Source: Oscillibacter sp. (GTDB lineage Bacteria > Bacillota > Clostridia > Oscillospirales > Oscillospiraceae). Taken from it: a stretch of DNA of 64,000 nucleotides. The position numbers and the translations under genes were made by a program. Positions 9,479 through 19,141 of this stretch are shown here, one piece after another (positions within the stretch are counted from its first letter, which is position 1; each line of letters opens with the position of its first letter). The stretch spans positions 1-64,000 of the forward strand of contig JAGBDS010000042.1 of the NCBI GenBank assembly GCA_017937405.1, written 5' to 3'. The notes below the pieces were generated by a model that saw only the letters and a program-made list of their open reading frames with translations, was not told the DNA's origin and did no database searches.

Positions 9479-10519
9479 TCACTTGGTGGGGACGGTAATG
9501 CCCTGCTCGGCGAAGTACTTGGCAGCGCCGGGATGATAGGGCACGGAGGTGACGGAGGTGGCGAAGTCCAGGTTCAGCTCGCCGCCTTTGGCGTGCACAG
9601 CGGTGATAGCGTCGATGTTGTCAAACACGCCGGCGCAGAAGTTATATACGTCCTCCTCGGCCACATCGTTGCGGGCGATGACCACGGCACCCACAGCCAC
9701 GGTGGTGGTATCCTCAGTCATACCGCTGTAAGTACCGGCGGGGATGGTGTACTCGCTGTAATAGGGGGACTTGGCGATCAGAGCGTCGATGTGCTCCTTA
9801 TCCAGGCTGACCAGATAGGTATCCTTGGAGCTGGACAGCTCGGTGACGGCGGTGGTAGGAGCACCGGCGACCACGAAGGCAGCGTCGATCTTGCCATCCT
9901 TCAGCGCCTCGGCGCTGTCACCGAAGCCCTGGTAGGTGGGGTTGATGTCCTCTTCGGTCAGGCCGTAAGCACCCAGCACGTCGATGGCATTGTAGTACAC
10001 ACCGGAGCCGGAGTCACCGATGGAGACGTTCTTGCCCTTCAGGTCGGCAACGGTCTTGATGGCGGGGTCGCAGGTAACGATCTGGACCTGCTCCATGTAC
10101 AGGGCGGCCACAGTGGAGAAGCAGTCCACCTTGCCAAAGTCGGCAAACAGGTTGGTGCCCTCATAGGCGTAGCTCATAACGTCGGACTGGACGAAGCCCA
10201 GCTGGGCGCCTTCCATATCCATCAGCTCGATGTTGCCCTGGGAGCCCTTGCCCTCAACGGCGGTGACCTTGGTGCCGGTGGAGCTGGAAACCTGACCGGC
10301 CAGCACGGAGCCGAAGGCGAAGTAAGTACCGGAGGAACCGCCGGTGGTGAAGGTCAGCTCAGCGCCGGTGGCAGCAGGGGCCTGGGCGGCAGGAGCCTGG
10401 GTGTCAGTCTGGGTGGGAGCCTGGGTGTCGGCGGGCTTCTCAGTGGTCTTACCGCCGCAGCCGGCCAGGACGGTGGCCATCATCATAACGGCCACCAGCA
10501 GAGACAGAAACTTTTTCAT
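9479..10519 (-). CDS. TAXI-family TRAP transporter solute-binding lipoprotein
   Basis: The 346-residue protein is the substrate receptor for the fused TRAP permease. It has a lipoprotein signal with lipobox LAGC (Cys near residue 21), a short Thr/Gln/Pro-rich linker, and the TAXI ligand-binding fold, recognised by GGSSGTYFAFGSVLAG near residue 58. The start at 10519 is preceded by AAGAGGA and yields a clean signal peptide; the open frame upstream runs into the promoter region. A strong sigma-A-like promoter lies just upstream. In Gram-positive bacteria such receptors are lipid-anchored on the outer face of the membrane. Confidence 0.92.
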   Translation of the reverse strand: MKKFLSLLVAVMMMATVLAGCGGKTTEKPADTQAPTQTDTQAPAAQAPAATGAELTFTTGGSSGTYFAFGSVLAGQVSSSTGTKVTAVEGKGSQGNIELMDMEGAQLGFVQSDVMSYAYEGTNLFADFGKVDCFSTVAALYMEQVQIVTCDPAIKTVADLKGKNVSIGDSGSGVYYNAIDVLGAYGLTEEDINPTYQGFGDSAEALKDGKIDAAFVVAGAPTTAVTELSSSKDTYLVSLDKEHIDALIAKSPYYSEYTIPAGTYSGMTEDTTTVAVGAVVIARNDVAEEDVYNFCAGVFDNIDAITAVHAKGGELNLDFATSVTSVPYHPGAAKYFAEQGITVPTK

Positions 10520-10568
10520 TGCAAATCCTCTTTTCATGTGTGGTATGGGGTCTAGTAATACCTTGCAT

Positions 10569-10597
10569 ATCATACCGCAAACCGATTCATTTTTCAA
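10569..10597 (-). promoter_or_regulatory. sigma-A-type promoter of the TRAP operon
   Basis: On the minus strand TTGAAA (10592-10597) and TATGAT (10569-10574) are separated by exactly 17 bases. The predicted transcript would start near 10562, giving a leader of about 43 bases before the receptor gene. Confidence 0.75.
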
Positions 10598-10702
10598 GCC
10601 TTTTTTCCAGACTTTCGGGTTTTTTTGCAAGTTGTCAATATTTGTCTTGCATTTTTGCAGGAGCAATGCATTTTTATGACAGAAATCCTGCATAACAAGG
10701 CA

Positions 10703-10749
10703 TTTTATACAAAGGGGCGAGGCATCCCGCCCCGTCCCTTTGTATAAAA
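10703..10749 (-). terminator. large hairpin downstream of pyruvate carboxylase
   Basis: A 14-bp perfect outer stem (10703-10716 with 10736-10749) encloses an inner GC-rich stem. It lies 24 bases beyond the pyc stop. There is no clean T tract after the stem, so it may be a terminator of the pyc transcript, an mRNA 3'-end stabiliser or a small interspersed palindrome. Confidence 0.5.
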
Positions 10750-10772
10750 CATTCATCCACACTAGAGGGACA

Positions 10773-13700
10773 TCATTTGATGGTCAGCAGCAGCTGGCCG
10801 CCCTTTACGGTGTCGCCCTCCTTGATCTCGATGGAAGCGACCGTTCCGTCCATGCGGGCGGTGATAGCGGTCTCCATCTTCATGGCTTCGATGGTGACCA
10901 GGGTCTGGTTCTTCTCCACATGGTCGCCCACCTTGACGCTGACCTTGCTCACCGCGCCGGGGATGGAGGCGCCCACCTGGCTCTTGTCCTCCGGGTCCGC
11001 CATGGGGACCTTGACGATGTTCTTCTGGGCCGCCTCGTCGGGCACCTGCACATCCCGGCGGATGCCGTTGAGTTCAAAGCTGACGGTGCGCATACCGTCC
11101 TTGTCCACCTCGCCCAGGCCCAGATACTTGATGACCAGGGTCTTGCCGTCGGCGATGTTGACCTTGTTGGTCTCGCCCACTGCCAGGCCGTGGAAGAACA
11201 CATGGCTGCCCAGCCGCATGATGTAGCCGTACTCCTTCTGCTGCTTCACATAGTCCTCCACCACCTTGGGATACAGGCAGTAGCTGAGGACGGCCCGCCA
11301 GCTGGGGTCCGGGTCAAAGGACTGCATTTCCTTCTTCTTGGCCTCAAAGTCCACCGGCTCCAGCAGCTCGCCGGGACGGCAGGTGATAGGCTCCTTGCCC
11401 TTCAAAACCACTTTCTGCAGGTCCTTGGGGAAGCCTCCGGCGGGCTGGCCCATCATGCCGGAGAAGTAGCTGACGGCGCTGTCCGGGAAGGCCAGGCCCT
11501 CGCCCTTTTCCAGGATGGTCTCCGGTGTCAGGTCGTTCTGGGTCATAAAGATGGCCATGTCGCCCACCATCTTGCTGGAGGGCGTCACTTTCACGATGTC
11601 GCCCAGCATCTGGTTGACCACCCGGTAGTTCTCCTTGACCTCCGTAAAGCGGCTGCCCAGGCCCAGGGATTCCACCTGGGGTTTCAGGTTCGTGTACTGG
11701 CCGCCGGGGATCTCATAGCGGTAGATGTCGGTGCTGTTGCACTTGATGCCGCCCTCGAAGGAGTCATAGCGCTTGCGCACGTCCTCCCAGTAGTCGGTGA
11801 GGTACTGGAGCCGGTCCAGGTCCAGTCCGGTGTCCCGCTCGGTGCCCTGGAGGGCTGCCACCACGGCGTTCATGGAGGGCTGGCTGGTCATGCCGGACAT
11901 GGAGCTGATAGCAAGGTCCACCACGTCCACGCCGGCCTCCGCCGCCAGCAGGCAGGTAGCCACCTGGTTGCCGGAGGTGTCGTGGGTATGGAGCTGGATG
12001 GGAATACCGATCTCCTGCTTCAGGGTGGAGACCAGCTTCTTGGCGGCGTAGGGCTTCAGGATGCCGGACATATCCTTGATCGCCAGCATATGGGCGCCCC
12101 GGTGTTCCAGCTCTTTTGCCAGCTTTACATAGTAGTCCAGGGGATATTTGTCCCGCTTGGGGTCCAGAATGTCGCCGGTGTAGCAGATGGTGGCCTGGCA
12201 GATCTTATCCTGGTTCAGCACCTCGTCCATGGCGACTTCCATGCCGGGCAGCCAGTTCAGGGAGTCGAACACCCGGAACACGTCCACGCCGGAGCGGGCG
12301 GCTTCCTTGATGAACTCCCGGATGACGTTATCGGGGTAGTTGGTGTAGCCCACGGCGTTGGCGCCCCGGAGGAGCATCTGCAGCAGCAGGTTGGGAGCCT
12401 TCTGGCGGATCAGGTCCAGCCGCTCCCAAGGGGACTCATGGAGGAAGCGGTAGGCCACATCAAATGTTGCGCCGCCCCAGCACTCCAGGGAGAAGGCGTC
12501 TGCCAGGATTTCGGAGGTGCCCTCCATGCCCTTCACGATGTCCCGGGTACGGACCCGGGTAGCCAGCAGGGACTGGTGGGCGTCCCGGCAGGTGGTGTCG
12601 GTGATAAGCAGTTTCTTCTGGTCCAGCACCCAGTCTGCCACGGCCTTGGGGCCCTTGGCGTCCAGCAGCTGCTTCAATCCGTCGGGACGGTTTCCGGTGA
12701 CGGGCGGGAAGCGGCACTCATCGTAGAGCTTGTGCTCTCCCTGCTCCTTCACCACGATATTGCCGATGTACTTCAGCATCTTGGTGGCCCGGTCCTGGCT
12801 CTCGTCGATCTGGAACAGTTCCGGCGTCTCGTCGATGAACTTCGTATGGCACTTGCCCGCGATAAAGGTGGGATTTTTCAGGATGTTGGTGATGAAGGCG
12901 ATGTTAGTCTTGACGCCCCGGACATGGACCTCGTTGATAGCCCGGGCCGCCTTGCGGCAGACGCCGGGGAAGGTGTTGTCCCAGGTGGTGATCTTCACCA
13001 GCAGGGAGTCGTAGTAGGGAGAAATGACCGCGCCGCTGTATGCGTTTCCGCCGTCCAGCCGGATGCCGAAGCCACCGGCGGAGCGGTAGCTGGTGATTTT
13101 TCCGGTATCCGGGGCGAAGTTGTTGGCCGGGTCCTCGGTGGTGACGCGGCACTGGATGGCGTAGCCGTTCTGGTGGACGTCCGCCTGGCTGGAGATACCG
13201 ATCTCCGGGTCGCTGAGGGGCAATCCCTCGGCGATCAGGATCTGGGAGCGCACCAGGTCGATGCCCGTCACCATCTCGGTGACGGTATGCTCCACCTGGA
13301 TACGGGGGTTCATCTCGATGAAATAGTGGTGACCGTCCTTGTCCACCAGGAATTCCAGGGTACCCGCGTTGACGTAGCCAACGTGCTTGGCGATCTTCAC
13401 CGCGTCGTCATACAAGGCCTGCCGCACCTCCGGCGCCACGGAGAAGGCCGGAGTGAACTCCACCACCTTCTGATACCGCCGCTGGAGGGAACAGTCCCGC
13501 TCGTACAGGTGGACCACATTTCCGAACTCGTCGCCCAAAATCTGGACCTCGATGTGCTTGGGCTCCACCAGGAATTTCTCCATGAAGATGTCGTCGTTGC
13601 CAAAGGCCTTTTTTGCCTCTGCCTTCACCAGGTCGAAGTTGATGCCGACCTCCTCCACGGTATCGCAGCGGCGCATACCACGGCCGCCGCCGCCTGCGGC

Positions 13701-14189
13701 GGCCTTCAGGATGACGGGAAAGCCGAACTCCATGGCCAGTTTCTGAGCCTCCTGGCGGCTCTTCAGGGGCTCGGTGGTGCCGGGGGTCGTGGGCACACCG
13801 CACTCCACCGCCATCTGCTTGGCGGAGAGCTTGTCACCCATCATGTCCAGAATTTTGGAGCTGGGGCCGATGAACTGGATGCCCGCTTCCTCGCAGGCCC
13901 GGGCAAAGTCCCCGTTCTCGGATAGGAACCCGTAACCGGGGTGGATGGCGTCGGCGCCGTGCTTCTTCGCCAGGCGGATAATGCGGTCAATGTTCAGATA
14001 GGCCCCTAGGGGGCTTTCGTTCTTGCCAATGAGGTAGGACTCGTCGGCGGCAGTGCGGAACAGGCTGTAAGTGTCCTCGTTGGAATAGATGGCGATGGTC
14101 TGCAAACCTAAATCGTGACATGCCCGAAAAATACGCATAGCGATCTCGCCGCGGTTGGCGACCAGCACTTTTTTGAACATTCTGCTCAT
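10773..14189 (-). CDS. pyc: pyruvate carboxylase
   Basis: The 1138-residue single-chain enzyme carboxylates pyruvate to oxaloacetate using ATP, bicarbonate and biotin, feeding the TCA branch and gluconeogenesis. Domains in order are: biotin carboxylase (start to ~460, with ANRGEIAMRIFRA and the glycine loop GGGGRGMRR), the HMGL-like carboxyltransferase (from ~530, DTTCRDAHQSLLATRVRT), the PYC/OADA conserved domain, and the C-terminal biotinyl domain with EAMKMET, where the biotinylated Lys is about residue 1104. Length is standard for the alpha4 form. The start at 14189 is chosen because AGGAGG precedes it; Met residue 4 is an alternative. It is transcribed alone from its own promoter and ends in a hairpin. 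Confidence 0.96.
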   Translation of the reverse strand: MSRMFKKVLVANRGEIAMRIFRACHDLGLQTIAIYSNEDTYSLFRTAADESYLIGKNESPLGAYLNIDRIIRLAKKHGADAIHPGYGFLSENGDFARACEEAGIQFIGPSSKILDMMGDKLSAKQMAVECGVPTTPGTTEPLKSRQEAQKLAMEFGFPVILKAAAGGGGRGMRRCDTVEEVGINFDLVKAEAKKAFGNDDIFMEKFLVEPKHIEVQILGDEFGNVVHLYERDCSLQRRYQKVVEFTPAFSVAPEVRQALYDDAVKIAKHVGYVNAGTLEFLVDKDGHHYFIEMNPRIQVEHTVTEMVTGIDLVRSQILIAEGLPLSDPEIGISSQADVHQNGYAIQCRVTTEDPANNFAPDTGKITSYRSAGGFGIRLDGGNAYSGAVISPYYDSLLVKITTWDNTFPGVCRKAARAINEVHVRGVKTNIAFITNILKNPTFIAGKCHTKFIDETPELFQIDESQDRATKMLKYIGNIVVKEQGEHKLYDECRFPPVTGNRPDGLKQLLDAKGPKAVADWVLDQKKLLITDTTCRDAHQSLLATRVRTRDIVKGMEGTSEILADAFSLECWGGATFDVAYRFLHESPWERLDLIRQKAPNLLLQMLLRGANAVGYTNYPDNVIREFIKEAARSGVDVFRVFDSLNWLPGMEVAMDEVLNQDKICQATICYTGDILDPKRDKYPLDYYVKLAKELEHRGAHMLAIKDMSGILKPYAAKKLVSTLKQEIGIPIQLHTHDTSGNQVATCLLAAEAGVDVVDLAISSMSGMTSQPSMNAVVAALQGTERDTGLDLDRLQYLTDYWEDVRKRYDSFEGGIKCNSTDIYRYEIPGGQYTNLKPQVESLGLGSRFTEVKENYRVVNQMLGDIVKVTPSSKMVGDMAIFMTQNDLTPETILEKGEGLAFPDSAVSYFSGMMGQPAGGFPKDLQKVVLKGKEPITCRPGELLEPVDFEAKKKEMQSFDPDPSWRAVLSYCLYPKVVEDYVKQQKEYGYIMRLGSHVFFHGLAVGETNKVNIADGKTLVIKYLGLGEVDKDGMRTVSFELNGIRRDVQVPDEAAQKNIVKVPMADPEDKSQVGASIPGAVSKVSVKVGDHVEKNQTLVTIEAMKMETAITARMDGTVASIEIKEGDTVKGGQLLLTIK

Positions 14190-14244
14190 AAAGCTTCCTC
14201 CTCTTTCATACAAAACGCCTATAAGCGCCCCCTGATTTTTTACC

Positions 14245-14274
14245 AGTATACGCTTCTGATTTTGGCGGTTGCAA
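14245..14274 (-). promoter_or_regulatory. candidate promoter of pyc
   Basis: On the minus strand TTGCAA (14269-14274) and TATACT (14245-14250) are separated by 18 bases. The region between the thrS terminator and pyc holds no gene, and this is the best sigma-A match in it. Confidence 0.55.
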
Positions 14275-14395
14275 CGCCTTTTTTTCGCCAAAACACATTT
14301 TCGGGAAAGATTCCAGATTTTTGCGTAAGCTTACCTAAGTTTTTTGTTTATTTATACGGGACTATTATCCGTGTACTGCGGACATTTTGGGGTAA

Positions 14396-14428
14396 AAACG
14401 CCCCCGGGCAATTTACCCGGGGGCGTTT
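14396..14428 (-). terminator. rho-independent terminator of thrS
   Basis: A 13-bp GC-rich stem (14396-14408 with 14416-14428, loop CAATTTA) is followed by a T run on the minus strand. It lies 12 bases past the thrS stop. Confidence 0.93.
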
Positions 14429-14439
14429 GAAACCACTTT

Positions 14440-16233
14440 TTACTTCTTCGCCTTGGAGTCCACAACATCCTTCAGCAGGGCGGTGAAGTCCTCCATACTC
14501 ATGGCGCCCAGGTCGCCGTCAGCACGGTGACGGGGGGACACAGTGCCGTTCTCCATGTCGCGGTCGCCGACCACCACCATATAGGGGATCTTCTCCAGCT
14601 GAGCCTCCCGGATCTTCTTGCCGATCTTCTCGTTGCGGTAGTCCACCTCCACGCGGAAGCCCAGGGCCTCCAGCTTCTTGGCCTGCTCGGCGCAGTAGTC
14701 GCTGGCGCGGTCGGTGACGGGCAGGAAGCGGACCTGCTCGGGAGACATCCAGGTGGGCAGGGCGCCGGCATACTCCTCGATCAGGTAGGCCAGGGTACGC
14801 TCGTAGCAGCCCATGGAAGTGCGGTGGATAATATAGGGCAGCTTCTTCTCACCGTTCTCGTCGATATAATACATGCCGAAGCGCTGGGCCAGCAGCATGT
14901 CGATCTGGATGGTGACCAGGGTGTCCTCCTTGCCGTAGACGTTCTTGTACTGGATGTCCAGCTTGGGGCCGTAGAAGGCGGCTTCGTCGATACCGATGGT
15001 ATACTCCACACCCAGGTCGTCCAAAATCTGGGCCATGACGCGCTGGGCCTCCTCCCACTGCTCGGCGGTACCCTCATACTTGTTGTTGGGGTTGGCGGGG
15101 TCCCACTGGGAGAACCGGAAGGTGCACTTGTCCAGCAGGCCCAGAGTGCCCAAGCAATACTTCGCCAGGTCCAGACAGCCCTTGAACTCCTCCTCCAACT
15201 GGTCGGGACGGAGGACCAGATGGCCTTCGGAGATGGTGAACTGGCGGACACGGATGAGGCCGTGCATCTCGCCGGAGTCCTCGTTGCGGAACAGGGTGGA
15301 AGTCTCACCCAGCCGCATGGGCAAGTCACGGTAGGAACGCTGGCGGTTCAGATAGACCTGATACTGGAAGGGGCAGGTCATGGGACGGAGGGCGAAGCAC
15401 TCCTTGGTCTCATCGTGGGGGTCGCCCAGAATGAACATGCCGTCCAGATAGTGGTCCCAGTGACCGGAAATGCGGTACAGGTCCCGCTTCGCCATCAGGG
15501 GGGTCTTGGTCAGCAGGTAGCCGCGCTTCTGCTCGGTGTCCTCCACCCAGCGCTGCAGCAGCTGCACCACCCGGGCGCCCTTGGGCAGCAGGATGGGCAG
15601 GCCCTGTCCGATGGAGTCCACGGTAGTGAAATACTCCAGCTCACGGCCCAGCTTGTTGTGATCCCGCTTCAAAGCCTCTTCCCGCTCCTTCAGGTAGGCG
15701 TCCAGCTCCTCCTTCTTAGGGAAGGCGATGCCGTAGATACGCTGGAGCTGCTTGCGGGAGGAATCGCCCCGCCAGTAAGCGGCGTTGCAGGCAGTCAGTT
15801 TGATGCCATTGCCCTTGATGCGGCCGGTGGAGTCCAGGTGGGGACCGGCGCACAGGTCAGTGAAATCACCCTGCTTGTAGAAGCTGATGACGGCGTCCTC
15901 GGGCAGGTCGTTGATCAGCTCCACCTTGTAGGGCTCACCCTTCTCCTCCATGAACTTGACAGCCTCTTCCCGGGGCAACTCGAACCGCTCCAGCTTCAGC
16001 TTCTCCTTGCAGATCTTCCGCATCTCGGCCTCGATCTTCTCCAGGTCCTCGGCGGTGAAGGTCTCCTCGCTGTCCAGGTCATAGTAGAAGCCGTTGTCGA
16101 TGCTGGGGCCGATGGCCAGCTTGGTCTCCGGCCACAGGCGCTTCACAGCCTGGGCCAGCACATGGGAGCAGGTGTGCCAGTAGGTCCGGCGGTACTGCTC
16201 ATTTTCAAAGGTATACAGGTTCTCTTCGCTCAT
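14440..16233 (-). CDS. thrS: threonyl-tRNA synthetase lacking the TGS domain
   Basis: This 597-residue class II aminoacyl-tRNA synthetase charges tRNA-Thr. It opens directly with the N2 editing domain (HTCSHVLAQAV, the HxxxH motif, at about residues 20-30; the second editing motif is DLCAGPH). The catalytic core follows, with motif MTCPFQYQVY carrying a zinc-ligand Cys. The C-terminal anticodon-binding domain starts near residue 500. The usual N-terminal TGS (N1) domain of ~60 residues is missing; no in-frame coding for it lies upstream, where the T-box leader begins. Many clostridial ThrS proteins have this short form. AAGGAGG precedes the start. Expression is predicted to be T-box controlled. 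Confidence 0.95.
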   Translation of the reverse strand: MSEENLYTFENEQYRRTYWHTCSHVLAQAVKRLWPETKLAIGPSIDNGFYYDLDSEETFTAEDLEKIEAEMRKICKEKLKLERFELPREEAVKFMEEKGEPYKVELINDLPEDAVISFYKQGDFTDLCAGPHLDSTGRIKGNGIKLTACNAAYWRGDSSRKQLQRIYGIAFPKKEELDAYLKEREEALKRDHNKLGRELEYFTTVDSIGQGLPILLPKGARVVQLLQRWVEDTEQKRGYLLTKTPLMAKRDLYRISGHWDHYLDGMFILGDPHDETKECFALRPMTCPFQYQVYLNRQRSYRDLPMRLGETSTLFRNEDSGEMHGLIRVRQFTISEGHLVLRPDQLEEEFKGCLDLAKYCLGTLGLLDKCTFRFSQWDPANPNNKYEGTAEQWEEAQRVMAQILDDLGVEYTIGIDEAAFYGPKLDIQYKNVYGKEDTLVTIQIDMLLAQRFGMYYIDENGEKKLPYIIHRTSMGCYERTLAYLIEEYAGALPTWMSPEQVRFLPVTDRASDYCAEQAKKLEALGFRVEVDYRNEKIGKKIREAQLEKIPYMVVVGDRDMENGTVSPRHRADGDLGAMSMEDFTALLKDVVDSKAKK

Positions 16234-16269
16234 GTTGCATCCTCCTTGTGTTAAGGGGTGAAAATAAAG

Positions 16270-16517
16270 AAAAATCTCACCCCTGAAAAATCAGGGGTGA
16301 GATACGAAAAACGTATTCCACGGTTCCACCCTGCTTACGGTCCACAGACCGCCGCTCGTGTCCTCTGTAACGGGAGGTCCCGTCCCAGCCTACATATCGG
16401 TGGGCGGCTCCAAGGCGGTGACTGGTTTCGGTTCCAACAAGGGCCGTTTGCAGCCAGCGGCGGCCCCTCTCTGCTGTCTTTCCCGAGCAGCGTCCTTTTC
16501 GATGCCTTTTTATATCG
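16270..16517 (-). promoter_or_regulatory. T-box leader riboswitch upstream of thrS
   Basis: The conserved T-box core AGGGTGGAACCG is present on the minus strand (plus-strand 16321-16332). It is followed by a strong intrinsic terminator: a 13-bp stem at 16274-16286 with 16291-16303, then a T-rich tract. Upstream lies the long structured Stem I region, including an AGAG-like element. T-boxes sense uncharged tRNA, which stabilises an antiterminator and allows read-through. The gene context predicts tRNA-Thr. I could not place the specifier codon with confidence by eye; ACC occurs in the right area. Confidence 0.92.
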
Positions 16518-16523
16518 GAACAC

Positions 16524-16552
16524 ATCATATCACCGGACTTTGTCCCTGTCAA
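16524..16552 (-). promoter_or_regulatory. sigma-A promoter of the T-box/thrS transcript
   Basis: On the minus strand TTGACA (16547-16552) and TATGAT (16524-16529) are separated by 17 bases, a near-consensus promoter. The predicted start is near 16517, at the 5' end of the T-box leader. Confidence 0.85.
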
Positions 16553-16621
16553 GAGGACAAAATCTCCAGAATTTCAAAAAAGTGGGGAGCTCGTTCAATC
16601 TTTTTGCCGCGGTATGGATGC

Positions 16622-17143
16622 TCAGAAGGACGTGATGACGTCCTTGTTCTTCATGAAATACTCCACTCCGGAATACAGGGTGGTCAGAGTGATGACCCAG
16701 CCGCAGATGGTATTCAGGATGGCGGGAATGGGCAGGAACATCACCACGATGCACACCATGGTGGAGGCGGTCTTGACCTTGCCGGACCAGCCGGCAGCGA
16801 TGACCCGGCCCTTGTCGCTGGCGATCATCCGCAGGCCACTGACGGCAAACTCCCGGCAGATGACGATCAGCAGCATCCACGCCGCCATCTGGCCGTTCTC
16901 CACGAACCACAGCATGGCCGCTGTCACCAGCATCTTGTCCGCCAGGGGGTCGGCAAACTTGCCGAAGTCCGTCACCATGTTGTACTTCCGGGCGATTTTG
17001 CCGTCCAGCAAGTCGGTGAGGCTGGCGATGATGAAGATGGCAAGGGCCACCCAGGTGGCACCGGGGAAGCCCCAATACAGCACCACCATGAACACAGGGA
17101 TCAGAACGATCCGCAAAAGCGTCAGTTTGTTGGGCAGATTCAT
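16622..17143 (-). CDS. pgsA: CDP-diacylglycerol--glycerol-3-phosphate 3-phosphatidyltransferase
   Basis: The 173-residue integral membrane enzyme makes phosphatidylglycerol phosphate from CDP-diacylglycerol and glycerol-3-phosphate. The CDP-alcohol phosphatidyltransferase signature D-x2-D-G-x2-A-R-x8-G-x3-D-x3-D is complete, running from DLLDGKIAR to GKFADPLADK around residues 45-70. About five membrane segments are visible. The ATG at 17143 is preferred because AAGGAG lies 8 bases upstream; a GTG three codons earlier would sit on top of that site. It follows rimO with a 12-base gap, an arrangement common in clostridia. Confidence 0.94.
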   Translation of the reverse strand: MNLPNKLTLLRIVLIPVFMVVLYWGFPGATWVALAIFIIASLTDLLDGKIARKYNMVTDFGKFADPLADKMLVTAAMLWFVENGQMAAWMLLIVICREFAVSGLRMIASDKGRVIAAGWSGKVKTASTMVCIVVMFLPIPAILNTICGWVITLTTLYSGVEYFMKNKDVITSF

Positions 17144-17155
17144 GTTCCACACTCC

Positions 17156-18481
17156 TTACTCAACCAGTTCTCCCGTTAGCTCGCCGTCCATGGTGCCGGT
17201 GAGGCGGACGTTCACAAAAGTGCCGGGTGCTATCTCTTCATCAGCGGTGAAGTAAATGCGGCCGTCGATGTCCGGGGACTCGGCGTAGCTGCGGCCGAAG
17301 GACATCTGGGCCTGACCGTCGAAGCCCTCACAAAGGACTTCCCGCTCCGTACCCAGCACGGACTCGTTGTAGTCGTCGATGATGTCGGACTGCACGTCCA
17401 CCACCAGCTCCGCCCGCCGCCGGGCCTCCTCGGTATCCACATGGTCCATCAACGCCGCGCGGGTGCCCTCCTCCGGAGAGAAGGGGAACACGCCTGCTCG
17501 CTCGATGTGGGTCTCCCGCAGGAATCCGCACAGCTCCTCCAGGGCCGCTTCATCCTCGTAAGGCAGGCCGGTGATGATGCTGGTCCGCAGCACCAGGCCG
17601 GGGATACGCTCACGGAGCTTGCCGAACATTTCCGTCAGGGACGCCTTGGTGTCCCTGCGGTTCATGGCCTTCAAAATCGTATCGTTGCAGTGCTGGATGG
17701 GAATATCCAGGTATTTGACGATCTTGGGCTCAGACGCGATAGTGTCGATCAGCTCGTCGGTGATCTCGTCGGGATACAGATAGTGGAGCCGAATCCAGTG
17801 GAAGTCCAGCTTGCACAGCTCCCGCAGCAGCTTTGCCAGCTGGTGCTCGCCGTTCAGGTCCGTGCCGTAGCGGGTGATGTCCTGGGCGATGACCAGCAAT
17901 TCCTTTACCCCGGCGGAGGCCAGCTCGGCGGCCTCGTCCAGCAGCTCATTCATCGGACGGCTGCGGTACTTGCCCCGGAGGGAGGGTATCACGCAGTAGG
18001 CGCAGTGGTTGTCGCAGCCCTCCGCGATACGCAGGTAGGCATACCAGGGCGGCGTGGACAGAATGCGCTCACCGCTCTGGTTGGCGGTGTGGATGTTGCC
18101 GATATGGCAGGGCCGCAGGCCCTGTTCCATGACCTCGGCGATGGCCCCGGCAATGTCGCTGTAGCTGCCGGTGCCCAGGATGCCGTCCACCTCCGGCAGC
18201 TCGTTCAGCACATCTTCCTTGTACCGCTGAGCCATGCAGCCGGTGACCAGGATTTTCTTCACCTGGCCCGCCTTTTTCAGCTCAGCCATTTCCAGAATGT
18301 TGTCGATGGCCTCCTCGCAGGCGGAAGCCAGAAAGCCGCAGGTGTTGACTACCACCACGTCAGCCTCCTCGGGAGCTGCCTGGATATTGTAGCCGGCATT
18401 CTGGCAGACAGCCATCATCTGCTCGCAGTTCACCTGGTTCTTGGCGCAGCCCAGGGAAATAAATGACACATTATAACTCAA
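17156..18481 (-). CDS. rimO: ribosomal protein S12 methylthiotransferase RimO
   Basis: The 441-residue radical-SAM enzyme methylthiolates an Asp of ribosomal protein S12. The N-terminal MTTase domain has its three cluster Cys residues (SLGCAKN, NTCGF, VTGCMAQRY). The radical-SAM motif is CDNHCAYC near residue 155, and a C-terminal TRAM domain covers about residues 375-438. Length and motif spacing match RimO rather than MiaB. It lies between recX and pgsA on the same strand. Confidence 0.95.
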   Translation of the reverse strand: MSYNVSFISLGCAKNQVNCEQMMAVCQNAGYNIQAAPEEADVVVVNTCGFLASACEEAIDNILEMAELKKAGQVKKILVTGCMAQRYKEDVLNELPEVDGILGTGSYSDIAGAIAEVMEQGLRPCHIGNIHTANQSGERILSTPPWYAYLRIAEGCDNHCAYCVIPSLRGKYRSRPMNELLDEAAELASAGVKELLVIAQDITRYGTDLNGEHQLAKLLRELCKLDFHWIRLHYLYPDEITDELIDTIASEPKIVKYLDIPIQHCNDTILKAMNRRDTKASLTEMFGKLRERIPGLVLRTSIITGLPYEDEAALEELCGFLRETHIERAGVFPFSPEEGTRAALMDHVDTEEARRRAELVVDVQSDIIDDYNESVLGTEREVLCEGFDGQAQMSFGRSYAESPDIDGRIYFTADEEIAPGTFVNVRLTGTMDGELTGELVE

Positions 18482-18520
18482 GTCTGTATCCTCCGATACA
18501 TTGATATTTCAGAAAAGTGC

Positions 18521-19141
18521 TCAGTCCTCCCAGGTTTCGGACCCCAGGCGGTTCCATGCCGATTTTACGTCGCCCCAGGAATAGCCCCGGCGGAGGAGCG
18601 CGTCTGTCAGCCGCTTCTTCTCCTTCTCGTCCGGCGTCCGGCCCCGCAGCTTGCTTTGCAGGAAGCGGTCGATCTGTTCGCCGCCCTCCGGGAGCTGGTC
18701 CAGGGCCTCGTCCCACAGTTCCCGGGGCACACCCTTTTCATAGAGCTTGTCCCGGACACGCTGGGGGCCGTAGCCCATTTCGCCGTAGTGCCGCGCCAGC
18801 AGGGCGGCGTAGTCGGCGTCGTTGATGGCGCCGATGGCCTCCAGCCATTCGGCAGCGTACCGGGCGTCGGCCTCGCTGGCGCCCTTTTCCTTTAATTTTT
18901 TCTCCAAAGAAGTACGGCTCATGGCCCGCTTGCCGATAAGGTCCGCCGCTGTGGCCTTAACATTGGAGACGCCCGCCGCTTCTTTCAGGCGCGCCAGAGT
19001 TGTTTCATCCAGCTCGTCCCCGGCCCGGAGGCCGAAGTCCAGCAACTCCTGCTCCGTGATCTTCAGGCAGGCTCCGTCCTCCAGAAACACCAGCACCCGG
19101 CCTCGCTTATGCTTGGACGATTCTAAGCGCTCAATCCTCAT
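18521..19141 (-). CDS. recX: regulatory protein RecX
   Basis: The 206-residue helical-repeat protein modulates RecA filament activity. Typical RecX segments are visible: [16 protein letters not shown] near residue 73, [12 protein letters not shown], and a C-terminal third repeat around [15 protein letters not shown]. Its start overlaps the end of recA by 11 bases, the usual recA-recX coupling. The C-terminus is short and acidic. No separate promoter is visible. Confidence 0.9.
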   Translation of the reverse strand: MRIERLESSKHKRGRVLVFLEDGACLKITEQELLDFGLRAGDELDETTLARLKEAAGVSNVKATAADLIGKRAMSRTSLEKKLKEKGASEADARYAAEWLEAIGAINDADYAALLARHYGEMGYGPQRVRDKLYEKGVPRELWDEALDQLPEGGEQIDRFLQSKLRGRTPDEKEKKRLTDALLRRGYSWGDVKSAWNRLGSETWED